DNA of 64,000 nt from Xanthoparmelia taractica. Lineage: Eukaryota; Ascomycota; Lecanoromycetes; Lecanorales; Parmeliaceae. The stretch spans positions 1 through 64,000 of the forward strand of contig JANQBS010000100.1 of the NCBI GenBank assembly GCA_033085395.1. The letters run 5' to 3'. The first letter of the stretch is position 1. Every line of letters begins with the position of its first letter. The notes beneath the pieces were generated by a model. The model ran no database searches. It was not told the origin of the DNA and saw only the letters and a program-made list of their open reading frames with translations. Positions 48,815 to 60,689 of the stretch are shown here, piece by piece. The position numbers and the translations under genes are program-made.

Positions 48815-51800
48815 TCACGTTTCTAACGGACACACAAGGTCTAGGCCAAGAACTCCATTCTGTCCATCATCCGTACGAGTACCACCTCGATCGTGCATCT
48901 TGAGCAAACAAGCACGATGGAACATGTGTCTGCAAGAGAAGATGACAACAGCTCCATCTCCATCATTCTCGTCCCCGGGCTCATTCCCAGCGGTGGACTT
49001 AGATATTGCAATATTCTCGTCATTCCGTGTAACACCTTTTCCTTTGCCAGTTTCGTCTCTCGATGGAGTCTCTGGAGATATCTTTTCGGATTTCAGTTGT
49101 TGTGCCATCTCTCTCTCATCGTTGTTTCTCTGCCAAGCATCCCAAATGTAGCCCCCCGCACCAGGACCCCATATCCTCCTGCCGCAGCCTTCGCACACTT
49201 GGCCTAAAGGCCTCCAGCCCCTTCTCCTCAGACTATCTGCCTCGGCTACATGCACAAAGAGGTCTTTGTCTAAGAGTCTATTCGCCAATGAGAGTAAAGA
49301 TTCTTCATATGAGTACGCGGAGAAGACTGCACCAAGCACTGCTCGTAGATTCGACAAAGACGGTGACGAGAGTGAGGCTCGGTCAAGGAATGCGCGCAAA
49401 ATGCGCAAGAAGGACACATCCGTGCGTCGGGCATCAACATTGTGGGGAGCGCTGGTTGTGGCAAGAAGAGCTGTGAAGGTTTCTTGGACGGTCGTGCGCA
49501 TATCTGTGATCATCTTTGAGGAATCGAGATGTATCGGACTAGTCTCCTGCAGTGAATCATCGTCTTTATTAATCTCTGCTGCACGCTCTCGCTTTTCTAG
49601 GACTTCAGTGACGTCCTTAGTAACCGCAACAACGGCGTCGATAAGGTCTAACCAGAGCTCTTCGTCCAAAGACAATGCATCATGTAAGGATTTGGTACTC
49701 TTTGCTCGGGAGAGGATCGGTTTGCCTTTTTCGGCAGCTTTGGTCTGTCCTTGGCAGAGCCATATGCCGACCCGAGCATACTTTTGTACAGAAGCGACCA
49801 GGTCTCGTGCAGTCTCAGCGGCGTTGCCTACATCTGGACTATCATTGACTCCGTCAATCAAGCCGAGTAAAGCAGACTCCAAAGTGATGAGATGATGGGT
49901 TAGACGATCAATGGCCTCCCGGACTTTGCCCTCTCGTGCTACGAGTATTACAGCAGCATCAACAATACCGCTCTCTTCTAGTGCTGGCAAGACCTCCTCC
50001 AGCCGTAGATCCCCCATTTTGAGCTGCTCAACATATTCACGGACGTGAGGCCGGTTGAAGTCGCACATGAGTCGCACATATTGCTCTATGAAGTCGTGCT
50101 TGAGAGCGGCAGGCTGGTCGGTCTCTGCTTTCGGAGTAGATGGCTCGAGTATCGTCTGCAAATACTGGAATCGGGCCCCTTCGTCATCGCTTAGTGTATC
50201 TAGCAGAACGTTGTGAAGATCCGGGGCGTATGCATCGATTATCGATGCTGCTCTCTGGACATGGGCCGCAACCAGATCATATACATGCTCGATGATCACA
50301 TCACGGACATCGCTAACTTGTTTCTCACTTAGGCCAGCGCGGGGTTTCAAACAGTCAACAATACAATCAAAGATCGCGTTTGGGTTTTCGTAGTCTTCAA
50401 AGCACGTTTTCAGTAGCTCGGCAAATTGCCATTCCTGTTTGTAGATCGACTTCAGGACTCGATAAAAGCGAGCTTTAGAGATTAGGGGTATAAGGGATGT
50501 CAAATCTGGTGGCTGATACATCGAGAGAAGATATTCAACGCTAAGCTGGCAGTCATCTGCAACCTCGCTGGTCGGATATTGGCAAAGGCCGATAAGCACT
50601 CGCTGGAGAACGTGACCGGGTAGTAGAATGAATTGAGGAAATTTAGGAAGGTTACGCGCTATGAACATGTCAAGGTAAACGGTGTCATCAGATTCGTAAT
50701 TCGGAGGCGTCATTACTTCTAGCAAGATGCTAACGATCCATTGCCGATTGACTGATAGACCAAACTTCTGCTCTTCTGTCAGCTGTCCGGGTGCTTCATT
50801 AGCCATTTGGTCTTGAGGACCGTTCAAGAAGCTGTCTTCAAACGCTTCATTTAGCATGCTAAGGAAATTCGGTGCGTCAAAGTTGAGGATCCGTCTCAGG
50901 TTCGGAAATGAGGCTGTGGATCCGGATTTCGACGCTCGTGGGCTTCCCTGAGTTACAGGCCGACCTTCCCAATCACTGCCGGAGAAGAAGAAGTGGTAAA
51001 TTTCAGCTTTCGCCAGATATGCTGAATCATCGGGCATATCCTTGCCCGTCGGATAAATACGACTAGTGAGTATGTAGGAGAGATACGGAAAGACCTTCGA
51101 CGCGCTCATCAACTCTGACTCTGCAAGAGACGGATCGACGTCTGACTGTGAATTGTACTGGCGCTCTGCCATGTCCAGTAGATCTGTTAAGATCGTGGTA
51201 TAGTCGTTAAGCGCTTGATTCCATACGTATAGCAGAGCATCGTAAAGATGGTTCCTTTTACATAGCGGAGTGATCTGATCAATGTCCATGGTCCGAGGGT
51301 CTAGATGACAGATCATCTCTTCGAGACGCGAATTGAGCCTTCGCGCAGTGTAATACTCTATCAAGTCTTTGACCACCACTGGTGATATGATGGTAATCTC
51401 ATCATCGACAATGAAAGGCTCAATGCTTTCGAGGAACACACCCTCAACGTCTCCGTCCTGATAAAAGCTGTAAACGTCTCCGAACAAGAAGTCAGTGTCT
51501 TCCAAGTTGATGCAAGCTTTGATACAAGCGGATGCAAGCTCTTCGAGCTGCCTTTGGTCACCATTCCTCTGTTGGATAGGTCTGTTCTTGTTGAATGTAT
51601 ACCGAAGAGACGCTGAGATCATTTCTAAGAGTTTCTCCTGAACTAAGCTGTGCCGTATCGTATCATCTTCAGGAAGACCAACGGCTACTTTGTTAGCTTC
51701 GCCGCTATGGTAAGACGTCGCTAATTGAATTGCGGCAATGTGGCTACCTTCCTCCATCAACGCCAGCAGTCGATCAGCCCAATTGGAGAGTGTTCCAAAA

Positions 51801-53607
51801 GAGATCTCATTGTATCCTAAAAGGAACAGCCGGCCTTTGTAGGCTCTGAAACTCATGTAAAACGCATCGGCAACGACCCCGTGCATGGTACCAACCTCTT
51901 CATCTTCCAATTGATCAACGAGCTGATTGAGTTGGCCCGAGAACAAGTCAGCATGATAAATGTGCTTCTGGATTAAATCGGAGGAATCGGTCACAGTCAT
52001 TGAGTTGTCTTCGAGGATCACCAGCTGTTGCGTGATTGTAAGGACGGCAAGCACAGATCGGCTGAGCCATTGAACACCAACGATGGCCTCATCGGCTTTC
52101 CATCTGCTGCGTGGTTTGAATTGTAGACTCGGGGGTTCGTCTTTCACATGAGTTGCCGAGGGTTCCACTTCAACTACGTCGAGGACGGTGAGAATATTGG
52201 ACCAGCAGTAGACAAGCTTGACCCGTGACGATGTTTCCAAGGTGATTGGGTCCTTTGTCTTTAGCTTGACACTCGGAAACCATGCCAACGAAGCAGTCAT
52301 GGCGCCATGAGCAGCCACCTCCTTAGGTCTTGGAGCTTTGTGCTGAGTTTGTGCTATAGGTGTGGTTGAAACAACGACCAACAAGTACGGTGTCAGCATG
52401 GCTACCAATCCCAGGGAGTCAGCGGCATGCTCTGCACTGCCCAAAGGCAAAGGAGAAAAGGCTAATACAGAACTGGGCTTTCTTTGACGGTCAGCACTTG
52501 ATGCTTTGTCAGGGTACCGGCCAAGTATTCGAGCCGTCTTAATTGTGCGCGCCACTACTCCCATCCCTCTCGTAGCCAAGTGGGAGAATGCCATTCCCTT
52601 GTCATCAGCAGAGGCCAGTGCAGTGTGCCGCATTCCCAGAAAGCCAATGTGAAGGATGGCAACATCCAGAGTATGCCCGTCAGCATTCGGAGCTCGACTT
52701 CTATCGATTGGAGGAATGTGCAAAAAGGGTTTTGCAGGCCTTGCAACCTCCCACGTGAAAATGTTTCCCGAAGCGTGTCCACCAGCGATAGTAGAGTGAT
52801 CTGCAGATATGCTGATAGATGTAACAGACCCAGACTCGACAGCTTTTGTGCCTAGACCAATGATCGATTTGAGATTTTGATTGTAGTCGAATACTAGTAT
52901 GATACCTTTCGAAGTTCCCAGCACAATCGAAGCAGCTATGGCTATGCATGTAGGCCGCCCAAATTTACGCTTCCCAACCTCAGAAAACGCTTCACCCGTT
53001 ATCTTTCTGAGCTTTGTCCACCTGACGACCTCCCAAGGTGCCTGTGGTGACCCAGCAGATCCATCGGTTTGTATCGAGAATGCCGCCGAGGACTGCCGTG
53101 AGTGCATGTTGAGGAAAGCTGGTGAAGAAGCTCGAGGTGAATTCAGTGGGGAAGGGGACAAGCGAGCTTGGAAACGCTTGTCAAAAGGCCGCAGAGATGG
53201 TGTTGGACTCCGGCGATGATTGGATATACGAACCCCTCTGCCTGGAGATGACGATTCGATGGAGCCCTAGGGTAGTCAGAATACGGTCTGCCTTGAAGGC
53301 GCATAGGTCTTACCGGCAGAGAAGGAGAGTCATCAGGGATCGATAGAGACCCATCAGCACTTGACGGTCTCTCGGGAACCCCGCTCGAGCTCTGCAATGG
53401 CCCAAAGTCTTCGCTCTCGACATCGTTGTTGGGAGCCAAGCTATCATCCTCTTCGAATCCATTGGGCTTGCTCCGCTTTGGTGTTGGCAACTCCTCTTCC
53501 TGCGTTCGCTCGTCCTCATCATCTTTCCATGTCTTTTCATGGTTCCCATTTTCTTCACTGTTCAAATCTAATGGACCATCCTCGGCCTCATCTGTTGCAG
53601 CGCTCAT
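48815..53607 (-). CDS. VPS8: Vacuolar sorting protein Vps8, CORVET subunit
   Basis: This is the Rab5-binding subunit of the CORVET tether, acting in early-endosome fusion and vacuolar sorting. Exons 53607-53314 and 53266-48815 join in phase (intron 53313-53267, 47 bases), giving 1581 residues. After an acidic, disordered N-terminus come RSPTPSLRPFDKRFQARLSP and the beta-propeller with ITGEAFSEVGKRKFGRPTCI and TSISISADHSTIAGGHASG. A long helical solenoid carries YQPPDLTSLIPLISKARFYR. A C-terminal RING-like zinc site contains CEGCGRRIWG and CRHMFHRACLLKMHDRGG. The last pair reads CPLET, so the final ligand cysteine expected of a CPxC pair is glutamate here. The gene is divergent from the GPALPP gene with 333 bases between starts. 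Confidence 0.93.
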
Positions 53608-53940
53608 CGGAGCCTCTGGACCCTCATGTCTCCACCAGCAAACCTCAGAACCGCTTCAGCATTGCTGTTCACTACAGTAGGCTTCCAACAGGAAGAGAGC
53701 TAATGATCATCAATAGGAGAAGGAATTTATGCGTCACAGTGGCCGTCTGATGGTTTATCTAAGTAAATGTAGGCAGACATGGTTGGTCTCTCGGGTCTTC
53801 AAAACCGTGCCAAGACCTTGGCAAGTCCCCGACCGTTGTCAGCTGCAGTTTGAAACTCTGCCCCGCTGCACATCTACGGTCCTCAATATCTCCATCATCC
53901 TCTCTTACAGGTCCGAGCGCGAGACACCATCTATATCAAC
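53608..53940. promoter_or_regulatory. Divergent promoter, Vps8 / GPALPP gene
   Basis: Start codons on opposite strands are 333 bases apart and nothing coding lies between them. No specific site is identifiable. Confidence 0.5.
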
Positions 53941-54786
53941 ATGGCTTCAGTGGGACCCCAACTCCCACCCTATCTCGCTAAGCGCAAGCGTTCATCAGAA
54001 GAGGCACATGACACCATCGACGTTACACCCAAGCGACAACGCAGCTCATCTCGCCACTCTCACGACCGCTCACCCCGCCGAGTGCTAGGTCCTACAGCGC
54101 CACCAGCCTCCATTTCAGAAAGACCCACCACGCCTCCCGATCTTGATGCCTCCAGTAGCGACTCAGACGACTCTGATTTCGGACCATCGCTACCTCCTCC
54201 GCCCGGCTCAGTAAGCCAAGAGACCGAAAAAAAGCGTCAGGAAGCGCTCGCCGAAGACGACGCAGCCCGCGAAGCACTAAAAAAGCCCCAGCGAGAAGAA
54301 TGGATGCTGTTGCCCCCGAAACAGGATGACTGGTCCGCTCGCGCCGACCCCACGAAGCTCAAGAACCGCAAATTCAACACGGGCAAAGGGTCCAAAGCGC
54401 CCGCTCAAAGAAGTGGTAGCGAGAATGCATTGTGGACGGAGACGCCTGAGCAGAAGCGGCAACGGCTCGAGGATGAAGTGATGGGCGTTAGGAAGCCTGC
54501 GCAGCTGGGGCCAGAGGAGGATAAGAGGGACAAATGGAAAGAGGAAGAGGCGAGGGAGACGGAGAGAAGGATACAGGAATATAACAAGAAGAATAGGAAT
54601 ACCTCGCTGTATAATGAGCATAATAAGGCCGTGCCGAAGGAGAAGGAGGATGATCCGAGTGCGAGGGCGTTTGACAAGGAAAAGGACATGGGGATGGGGA
54701 TGAAGATTGGACACGCCCAGAAAAGGGAGCTGCTGAACAAGGCGAAGGACTTTGGATCTAGGTTCCAGAAGGGCACCTATCTATGA
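53941..54786 (+). CDS. GPALPP motif protein (DUF3752 family)
   Basis: A single exon encodes 281 residues. The N-terminus has the family tag twice: VGPQLPPYL at residue 4 and FGPSLPPPP around residue 79. A serine/arginine-rich basic stretch (PKRQRSSSRHSHDRSPRR) follows the first. The second half is the DUF3752 region: REEWMLLPPKQDDW, ALWTETPEQKRQRLEDEVMG, a long charged helix, then RAFDKEKDMGMGM and the end AKDFGSRFQKGTYL. The protein is strongly charged and probably nuclear. Relatives have been seen with splicing or RNA-processing factors, but the biochemical role is not known. Confidence 0.88.
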   Translation: MASVGPQLPPYLAKRKRSSEEAHDTIDVTPKRQRSSSRHSHDRSPRRVLGPTAPPASISERPTTPPDLDASSSDSDDSDFGPSLPPPPGSVSQETEKKRQEALAEDDAAREALKKPQREEWMLLPPKQDDWSARADPTKLKNRKFNTGKGSKAPAQRSGSENALWTETPEQKRQRLEDEVMGVRKPAQLGPEEDKRDKWKEEEARETERRIQEYNKKNRNTSLYNEHNKAVPKEKEDDPSARAFDKEKDMGMGMKIGHAQKRELLNKAKDFGSRFQKGTYL

Positions 54787-54936
54787 GGGCTACAGATATA
54801 ATAAAGACAACTTCTGAATAGCCTTGTGAGCCCAGAGGTGGACGTAAACATGAATGAAATTCCGTTAACAAAAAGAGAGCAGGTACGAGTTGCTCTGATG
54901 AGAGCCAGAATTCCGATCCCATCTGCTCTATGGTAA

Positions 54937-55890
54937 TCATTCATCTCCAGACATGCCTTGTACCGCCACCGCCGTCATGACCCCAGATGCATACAGGAAA
55001 GAACCCATCTCTGCTTTAGGTTCTGGTTCGCACCGCTCGATCTCCGCCATCCTGTCGAGGGCTTCTCTTGCGCTGTCACGGGTCCTCCGTTTCAAATTCT
55101 CCTGATCCTGCAAGAATGCGAAGCGTTCCTTCCAAAAATCCCACCTCTCCTTGCTGAAGGGCTTCGAGAATTTACGCAAATACTGAATGTCCGAAAAATG
55201 TGTCTCTGCAGAGCCCCTATACTCTTTCGCTGCATTACGATAGACCATGCGACCGGCATGTATGATCCACATGGCAGCTGCAGGTAGATTGTCGTCGATT
55301 TCTTCGGCTAGTCGTTCTTCTTCGAGCGTATGTCCGAGGATCCAGGTCACGTAGGTCTCGAAATTCGTTACGGAAGCAGCTGTGAGACGCGCAGTGAATG
55401 CGTTCAAGTTGTTCCATACGTCGGGAGGGAAGGGGTAATCTGCTGGATGCATGAAGATGCCCTCCTGGATCTTCTCCCAAGGCCCTCGATCCCACGTTTC
55501 TCTTACCTCGGCGCCAAAGATTGGAAGATCTTGCCAGTAAGCCATGCCCCAGCTTCGTTCAAGTTCTTCCATCTCAGGCGTGACCTGCCGCGGGACTTTT
55601 TTGATCTCACTCAGCAAGTTGACCATTCTGTCTTGCCAAGGATGGTTGGTGGGGATTTGTTGGATCGACTCCACCACCATGGCCCAAAGGTTCCAGAGGA
55701 ATTCCTCGACGCCACACCTGCTTTCATTGAGTTCAGGGGCAGATGTATCTTCGGCGGGAATCGTGAGTTCCTTGGCCGTGGGTTCCGCGCTGATATTGGT
55801 GTCTTCGAGGTAAGCGCGGATGAGGCTAAATTTGCGGGATAAGTCATTGGAGGTCTCCAAGTGTGGAAGTTGTAAATTTAACTCCATCAT
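54937..55890 (-). CDS. DUF3632-type fungal protein, 317 residues
   Basis: A single exon. The sequence is soluble and mostly helical. GVEEFLWNLWAMVVESIQQI followed by HPWQDRMVNLLSEIKKVPR, and later FTARLTAASVTNFETYVTWI with AAAMWIIHAGRMVY, follow the pattern of DUF3632, a family found in filamentous fungi and common near secondary-metabolism and accessory genes. No catalytic motif is visible and no function is known. I choose ATG 55890 (tandem ATGATG), the first methionine after an upstream stop. The family call is from memory of the pattern, so it is moderate. Confidence 0.7.
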   Translation of the reverse strand: MMELNLQLPHLETSNDLSRKFSLIRAYLEDTNISAEPTAKELTIPAEDTSAPELNESRCGVEEFLWNLWAMVVESIQQIPTNHPWQDRMVNLLSEIKKVPRQVTPEMEELERSWGMAYWQDLPIFGAEVRETWDRGPWEKIQEGIFMHPADYPFPPDVWNNLNAFTARLTAASVTNFETYVTWILGHTLEEERLAEEIDDNLPAAAMWIIHAGRMVYRNAAKEYRGSAETHFSDIQYLRKFSKPFSKERWDFWKERFAFLQDQENLKRRTRDSAREALDRMAEIERCEPEPKAEMGSFLYASGVMTAVAVQGMSGDE

Positions 55891-57966
55891 GTACCAGGAA
55901 TTGTGTTTGACAATTCAGGTCGTCTTAATTTAGGTGCACTGGATGTAGTCTTGTCTAATACGATCTTAGGCAACGTTAGTGACCGCACAGAACTGGCTGC
56001 ATTACTTAGGTTTTCTTGGCATTCCTCTGTTGATGAGCGAATCGCGGCTTGTTGGAAAAATTGAGAGGAGGATGAAGGATTGATTGTTTCTATGAGTGTG
56101 AGAAGGCTACTTATACCCCTATTTAACACTCATGCGGGGTAGTCTTAACACAGTGGTCTCAACACCGTGCTGCAGCAATTCCAACACGGCTCATTTCCCA
56201 TCCACGATCCATCATTTCACTGAGTCAACATCGATCGAAAACGCATTTTCATGAGTCCCCAGTGCTGGGTTTATCCAACCAGGAGTTGCAAGTCAGACCA
56301 TCATAGACCGGAGAAAAGTAAGCACAAACACTAAGGCATGACCAAGGGACATCCTTACTGCAGCGATGAAGTCGACAAGGATAGGAATGACTTGCGGCAT
56401 AGTATCTCGAGCTTTAGCATTCTTTGTCACGGAATGTCAGTCCCATTCCTTACGCCAACGGCAAAATGCATGACTGAGCTCTACAAAATGCAACCTTAGA
56501 GCCGTGATCTCAGAGCGCGCAGCGAAGAAGATCAAGCGAGAAAGAAGAGCAAGTTTGCGGCTACGGTTGACACCGGTGATTAGAGATGTTGTTCTGAGTT
56601 CCTGATTTCAGTTCGGATGCATCTGAAACAACTGCGAGTAGGATCAAATTTTTGTCTATCCCTCGAAGTGGTTCATATGGCACGTTGTCATGATAACTTG
56701 AGCGGCACAGAGCTTTTCCGGTGAACGATTACTCCGTTGGGCTTCAATAACATATGTTAGCGGACATGATTCGGATACCTCCAAGGATAATGGGCGCCTC
56801 AAGACATGGCCTGCGCTGTAGGCGGTTTATCCCATCGGCTGGCGCCTTGGGTACTCGTTTGCTTGGCAGAGTAGGGCTGAACCCCTGGAACGAGTACCCT
56901 GCCAGCGGATGGGATAACCTCGACAGTTAGCAGGCATCAACGTATTGGCACTCGCCATCTAATTCAGCAGGAGGTTAGTTCTAAGCGAAACTTCATCGAA
57001 ATGCACTTAGTATCCCCAGTCAAACATGCACTCGGTTTACCCAGCCTAACCTACAAATAGGAAAAGGTTAGGGCAATGGTTTGTGTATGATAAAACTTTA
57101 GGCTGAGAAAGGGTCCAGTCCCTGTGGGTGCTTAGATGTGGGTCAGGATCAAGTAGTGCAGTCGAACATCTACACGAGCACAGCAGCAGCTATTTGCCGA
57201 GCTATTGCTTTACAACATAGGAAACAGTGAGCACAGCCCTATCTTGGCCATGTTTATCGCTTCGCTCCGACAATTCGCCTCCTGTGCTCTACGTCATTAT
57301 TTTTCATTGTCTCAAACCCTCAATCCTCCTTGCATCTCTGCTTACTACTTATCGTAGATTCCTAGCGACGACACTCGCTCTATTAGGCAGTAGTACGGGG
57401 ACCGATGCGTCGCAGCTGTTTGCTAATGTAACACGGACATCGTGTTCTCCTTCCGAGCTCACGCAATGGCCTACTTTGGCAGCGTCTGGAAGGCTATTAG
57501 CTTTCGGCATACTGCAGAGGCTAGAAGTTTCTTCCTTTGTCACAGCCGGTACAATAGCTTCAGAATGCACGGGATACCACAGATAACTTCTAGAATAAGG
57601 ATCCTTCTCAGGGGCATCTAAATTATATAAGTCGACCAATCTTACAGAATGGACCACTAATCCCAACAAATTAACCACATCGTACCGTCCGATCCCGTCC
57701 TGAACAACAAACCATCACCATCTCTCCGAGAAATACAGCGCCTGGAAAGTATCACATCTGTACTGTCAGCAACTCCTCTATCGTATCTCTGTCGTTGGAC
57801 TCTTGAACATCATCATATCCACGTCTGTCTCCCGAGACCCCAGGCTTTTATTGACGAAAACTCCTCGAGTCGCTGACATATACAACGAAAGCATTATGGT
57901 TCTCATCAATTATACACTCGTGAGTCCGGATTTACCTTGATGGTAACTCTCCTGACATGAGCAAAG
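55891..57966. other. 2.1-kb accessory intergenic stretch, no gene seen
   Basis: Holds the promoter of the DUF3632 gene and, at the right end, of the RNase-like gene. An imperfect inverted repeat is annotated separately (56824-56919). The plus-strand open frame near 57227-57586 is short and unlike any family I know. Confidence 0.45.
56824..56919. repeat. Imperfect inverted repeat, arms about 31-36 bases
   Basis: The left arm 56824-56859 and right arm 56889-56919 are reverse complements apart from about five small mismatches or gaps, around a roughly 29-base spacer. Both arms contain TATCCCATC(C/G)GCTGGC and GGGTACTCGTT words. The shape suits a miniature inverted-repeat element or a decayed palindrome. 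Confidence 0.75.
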
Positions 57967-58941
57967 ATGTTATTCCTCAGCCCATTCTGCCTCGTTACAC
58001 CTCCATGCGTCCTCTCGTCAGCAGCGAGTGCGGTCTCGGAATCAGTCATCCGACGTGCTGAACCTCCAAGGTATGATGGAATCATCGAAAAAGTCTTGTA
58101 TGGAGGCCTCCAATGTGTGAACATGGTTGGACGGCTTGAGGTAAGTTCATCAAAATGCTGCAGACTACGAAACCAGGTTCAAACATATCTAGGTGTGTGC
58201 GGGAAAGAAAGATCAATGCGCGAGCTGGCATGGTGATGACGACGATATCAGTAAAGGAAGACTTGACAAGCCTGACCCAGGCAACGTCTCCCAAAACGAT
58301 CCTACCAGCCTTGGCAAGCGAAGCGACGCTCAAAATGTGGTACCGGAGTGGGTAATGTGTTCAAATTCCAATGGGCAGAATGTAGTGGTCTTTTCCAGAG
58401 ATCAGATAGCCAACAGCCTTGCCGTAGGATTCGACCTCTGGGAAAAGTTCGAGAAAACTCCTCCCAACAAGCATCGCCGCCAATATCCTCATAAATACCA
58501 TAAAACCAAGGATACTCCACGAAATCTTGGAGCGGCTAATCCAAGGCAAGCATCTTCCACGGTCTTTCTTCTCAATTCGAGCACAACCCAAGCCTTGCTT
58601 TCGAGCACAGAAGCTAATTCGAGGAACCCCAGACGGTTGATAGAGTTCCCCTGTTCCCGAGTGGACCTCCGTACTCAGGTGGTGCGCCGGATAATGAAAG
58701 AGTCATATTCGATGATTGTGGCAAATTCGCTGCGGTGATGACACACAGGCTCACGGGGAACAATGAATTGCGCCCTTGCTGGGAGGTAGACTTTTACCGA
58801 AACCCTATCAATACCTCAGGTGTCCCAGGCTCAAATCCCCACCCTGTCGTGGCACCGTTGGATCCGACGTCCCAAAGACTACCAAATACATCGTTGGGTC
58901 TCCCGAAGAACGCATCATATCCCGACCTTGACAAACGGTGA
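57967..58941 (+). pseudogene. Secreted ribonuclease-like protein of the RNase N1/T1 fold, frameshifted
   Basis: This would be a secreted guanyl-preferring ribonuclease-like protein, a fold that also includes the fungal ribotoxins. Exon 1 (57967-58140) encodes a hydrophobic secretion leader and the QCVNMVGRLE segment. The intron is 58141-58192. Exon 2 continues with paired cysteines, a YPHKY motif (about 58480) and the family's catalytic-glutamate segment (58643). Just after that, in the C-run 58648-58651, the family pattern moves to another frame, which carries the catalytic arginine (GGAPDNERVIF, about 58690) and histidine (about 58741) and ends at 58941. In the first frame the reading ends at 58738 without them. 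Either one base is missing in the genome or the assembly is off by one in the C run. All three catalytic positions are present, split between frames. The family assignment rests on motif order. Confidence 0.62.
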
Positions 58942-60689
58942 TCGGTGCTCCTGCCAGGGAAGCAGCCAGACCTAACGACTGGCTGCATGGTCTAATTCCC
59001 AGCTAGTGTCTAGGGCAGACGAGCAGCCAAGAGAACGTTCAGATGTGCGAACCATTTGGTGGGGCTTTTGCCTTTCAAACGCGTGGGCCTTTCTGGTTAG
59101 ACTCGTGATTTTGAAATCGTCGCAGGCTTTAGTGAAGATAATTACCTAGTTGTCTAAGCGTTTTGCCTTTATAGAAGGGTGCGAAAGCTTGAGTATTGGT
59201 ATCTTGCGTGGAAAATGAATATGTTGCTTAGAGTTTCAGTGATTGTAATGACTCAACACTCCATGGTAGTCTCTCCCACCTGCTCCTGAAAAGGACGGCC
59301 ACATCGATATTCGCCCATCAATTTCTTGCTTGGACGCAAAGAATCTCCCTTTGGGCTGCATCCGAGATACGACGGTTATCGTTAATGTGAGTTCACTTTG
59401 CTAATCCAACACGCCTTCTGATTAGAAGCCAGGCCACTACCGCCTCTTAGCGCTCGTCTTTCTTGTCGCAAACCATCTCAGACCATCTACTCGCCACAGC
59501 AATAATTTTGATCGCTTTATCAGATAAAATCTTTCTGATACTGGACTGATTACACACATGCTGTACTTAGCTATTCAACAGTCAGATATAACGAATTGCA
59601 ATCTTATTACAATAATATAAAGCAGTTAATGTGGAATGAGCTGACCAGTACATGTTGATGTAGTAGCCAGACTAATTAAGACAGGGATGAATGATTCTCT
59701 TACCGTGGTTTTGAGGTACTGCAGTACCGTACCTAATTCCCTTATAGAGACTTTCAAACCCGCAACGGCGACCCGCAGGGAGTCTAGTCCCCATTCTAAA
59801 TACCTTTCTAAATTATCTCAAAACCCTCACGACGGGAATGAACTACCGTATAGCGAAACCGCGCTACGAGGTCGGGGCTGAGGCGTGGTTTCTAAGGAGC
59901 ACTGCATGCTGTAATTCCCACGTTACAGTAGGGCCCCCATCAGTTGGTCATTCAGGAGCAGCTTATTCCTCACGGAATCCGATCGCCTGCTTGATTAATG
60001 AATTCTTTGATCCTATGATCAATGTAGTAACCATTATCGCTGGGCTTATCTCCAATCGTATTACACCTGCGATTAGCTACCTCACGCCAAAGAGTCCGCC
60101 GCACCCCTTCCGCCTCTTTTAGATGCCTGTTATTTTCGGCCTGCGTTTGAAAATTGAGCTTTGCGAACATGTGCTCCTTAGTCGACATGTGCTCTCTGGT
60201 TAGTGACATGCCATTGTATCAAGTTGCGGGATCTTGGACAGGCAAAGACAAAGTTGCGAGATCAGAACTTCTAAGAATAATTCTGGAAAGGGGAGCAACT
60301 CCGACCTGCGTTTGAGAACAGAGCTTTGTGGACGTGTGCTCCTTAGAAGGTGAAAGTCCAATGTGTCAACTTACGGGACCTTAGACAAGCAAAGGTAAAA
60401 TTGCGAGATGGAGAGACTTCTGAAAAGCATAAGAGAACCCCAATTCCGAAAGAAGAACATTCTCCTGGGGAAGGCTAGTTTCGTGCCTTTTTGAGGCACA
60501 TGAAGCAATGTCGGCAGTACTATAAAGCTGCATATCGAGCCGTTGTTGTTGTTGTTGCTCGAAAGTCAAGTGCTCCGATCGAAATCCTCGAGTTCGTCTA
60601 TATTCCCTCTGCCACCTCATTTCCATCGCTACGAGCCATCAACAACCTCGTGCACTCTATAGAAGGCTATCACAGACACCACCGGCATC
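58942..60689. other. 1.7-kb intergenic stretch with a diverged direct repeat
   Basis: No conserved reading frame is seen. The clear structure is a pair of direct repeats (annotated at 60137-60432). The right end is the promoter of the small secreted protein gene at 60690. Confidence 0.45.
60137..60432. repeat. Diverged tandem direct repeat, about 164-base period
   Basis: Copy 1 starts near 60137 and copy 2 near 60301. Shared landmarks in the same order are CCTGCGTTTGA, GAGCTTTG, GTGCTCCTTAG, TGTGTCAA/TGTATCAA, GGGA(C/T)CTT, AAATTGCGAGAT and CTTCT(G/A)A. Many differences are C/T or A/G transitions, consistent with mutated duplicate copies. Confidence 0.8.
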
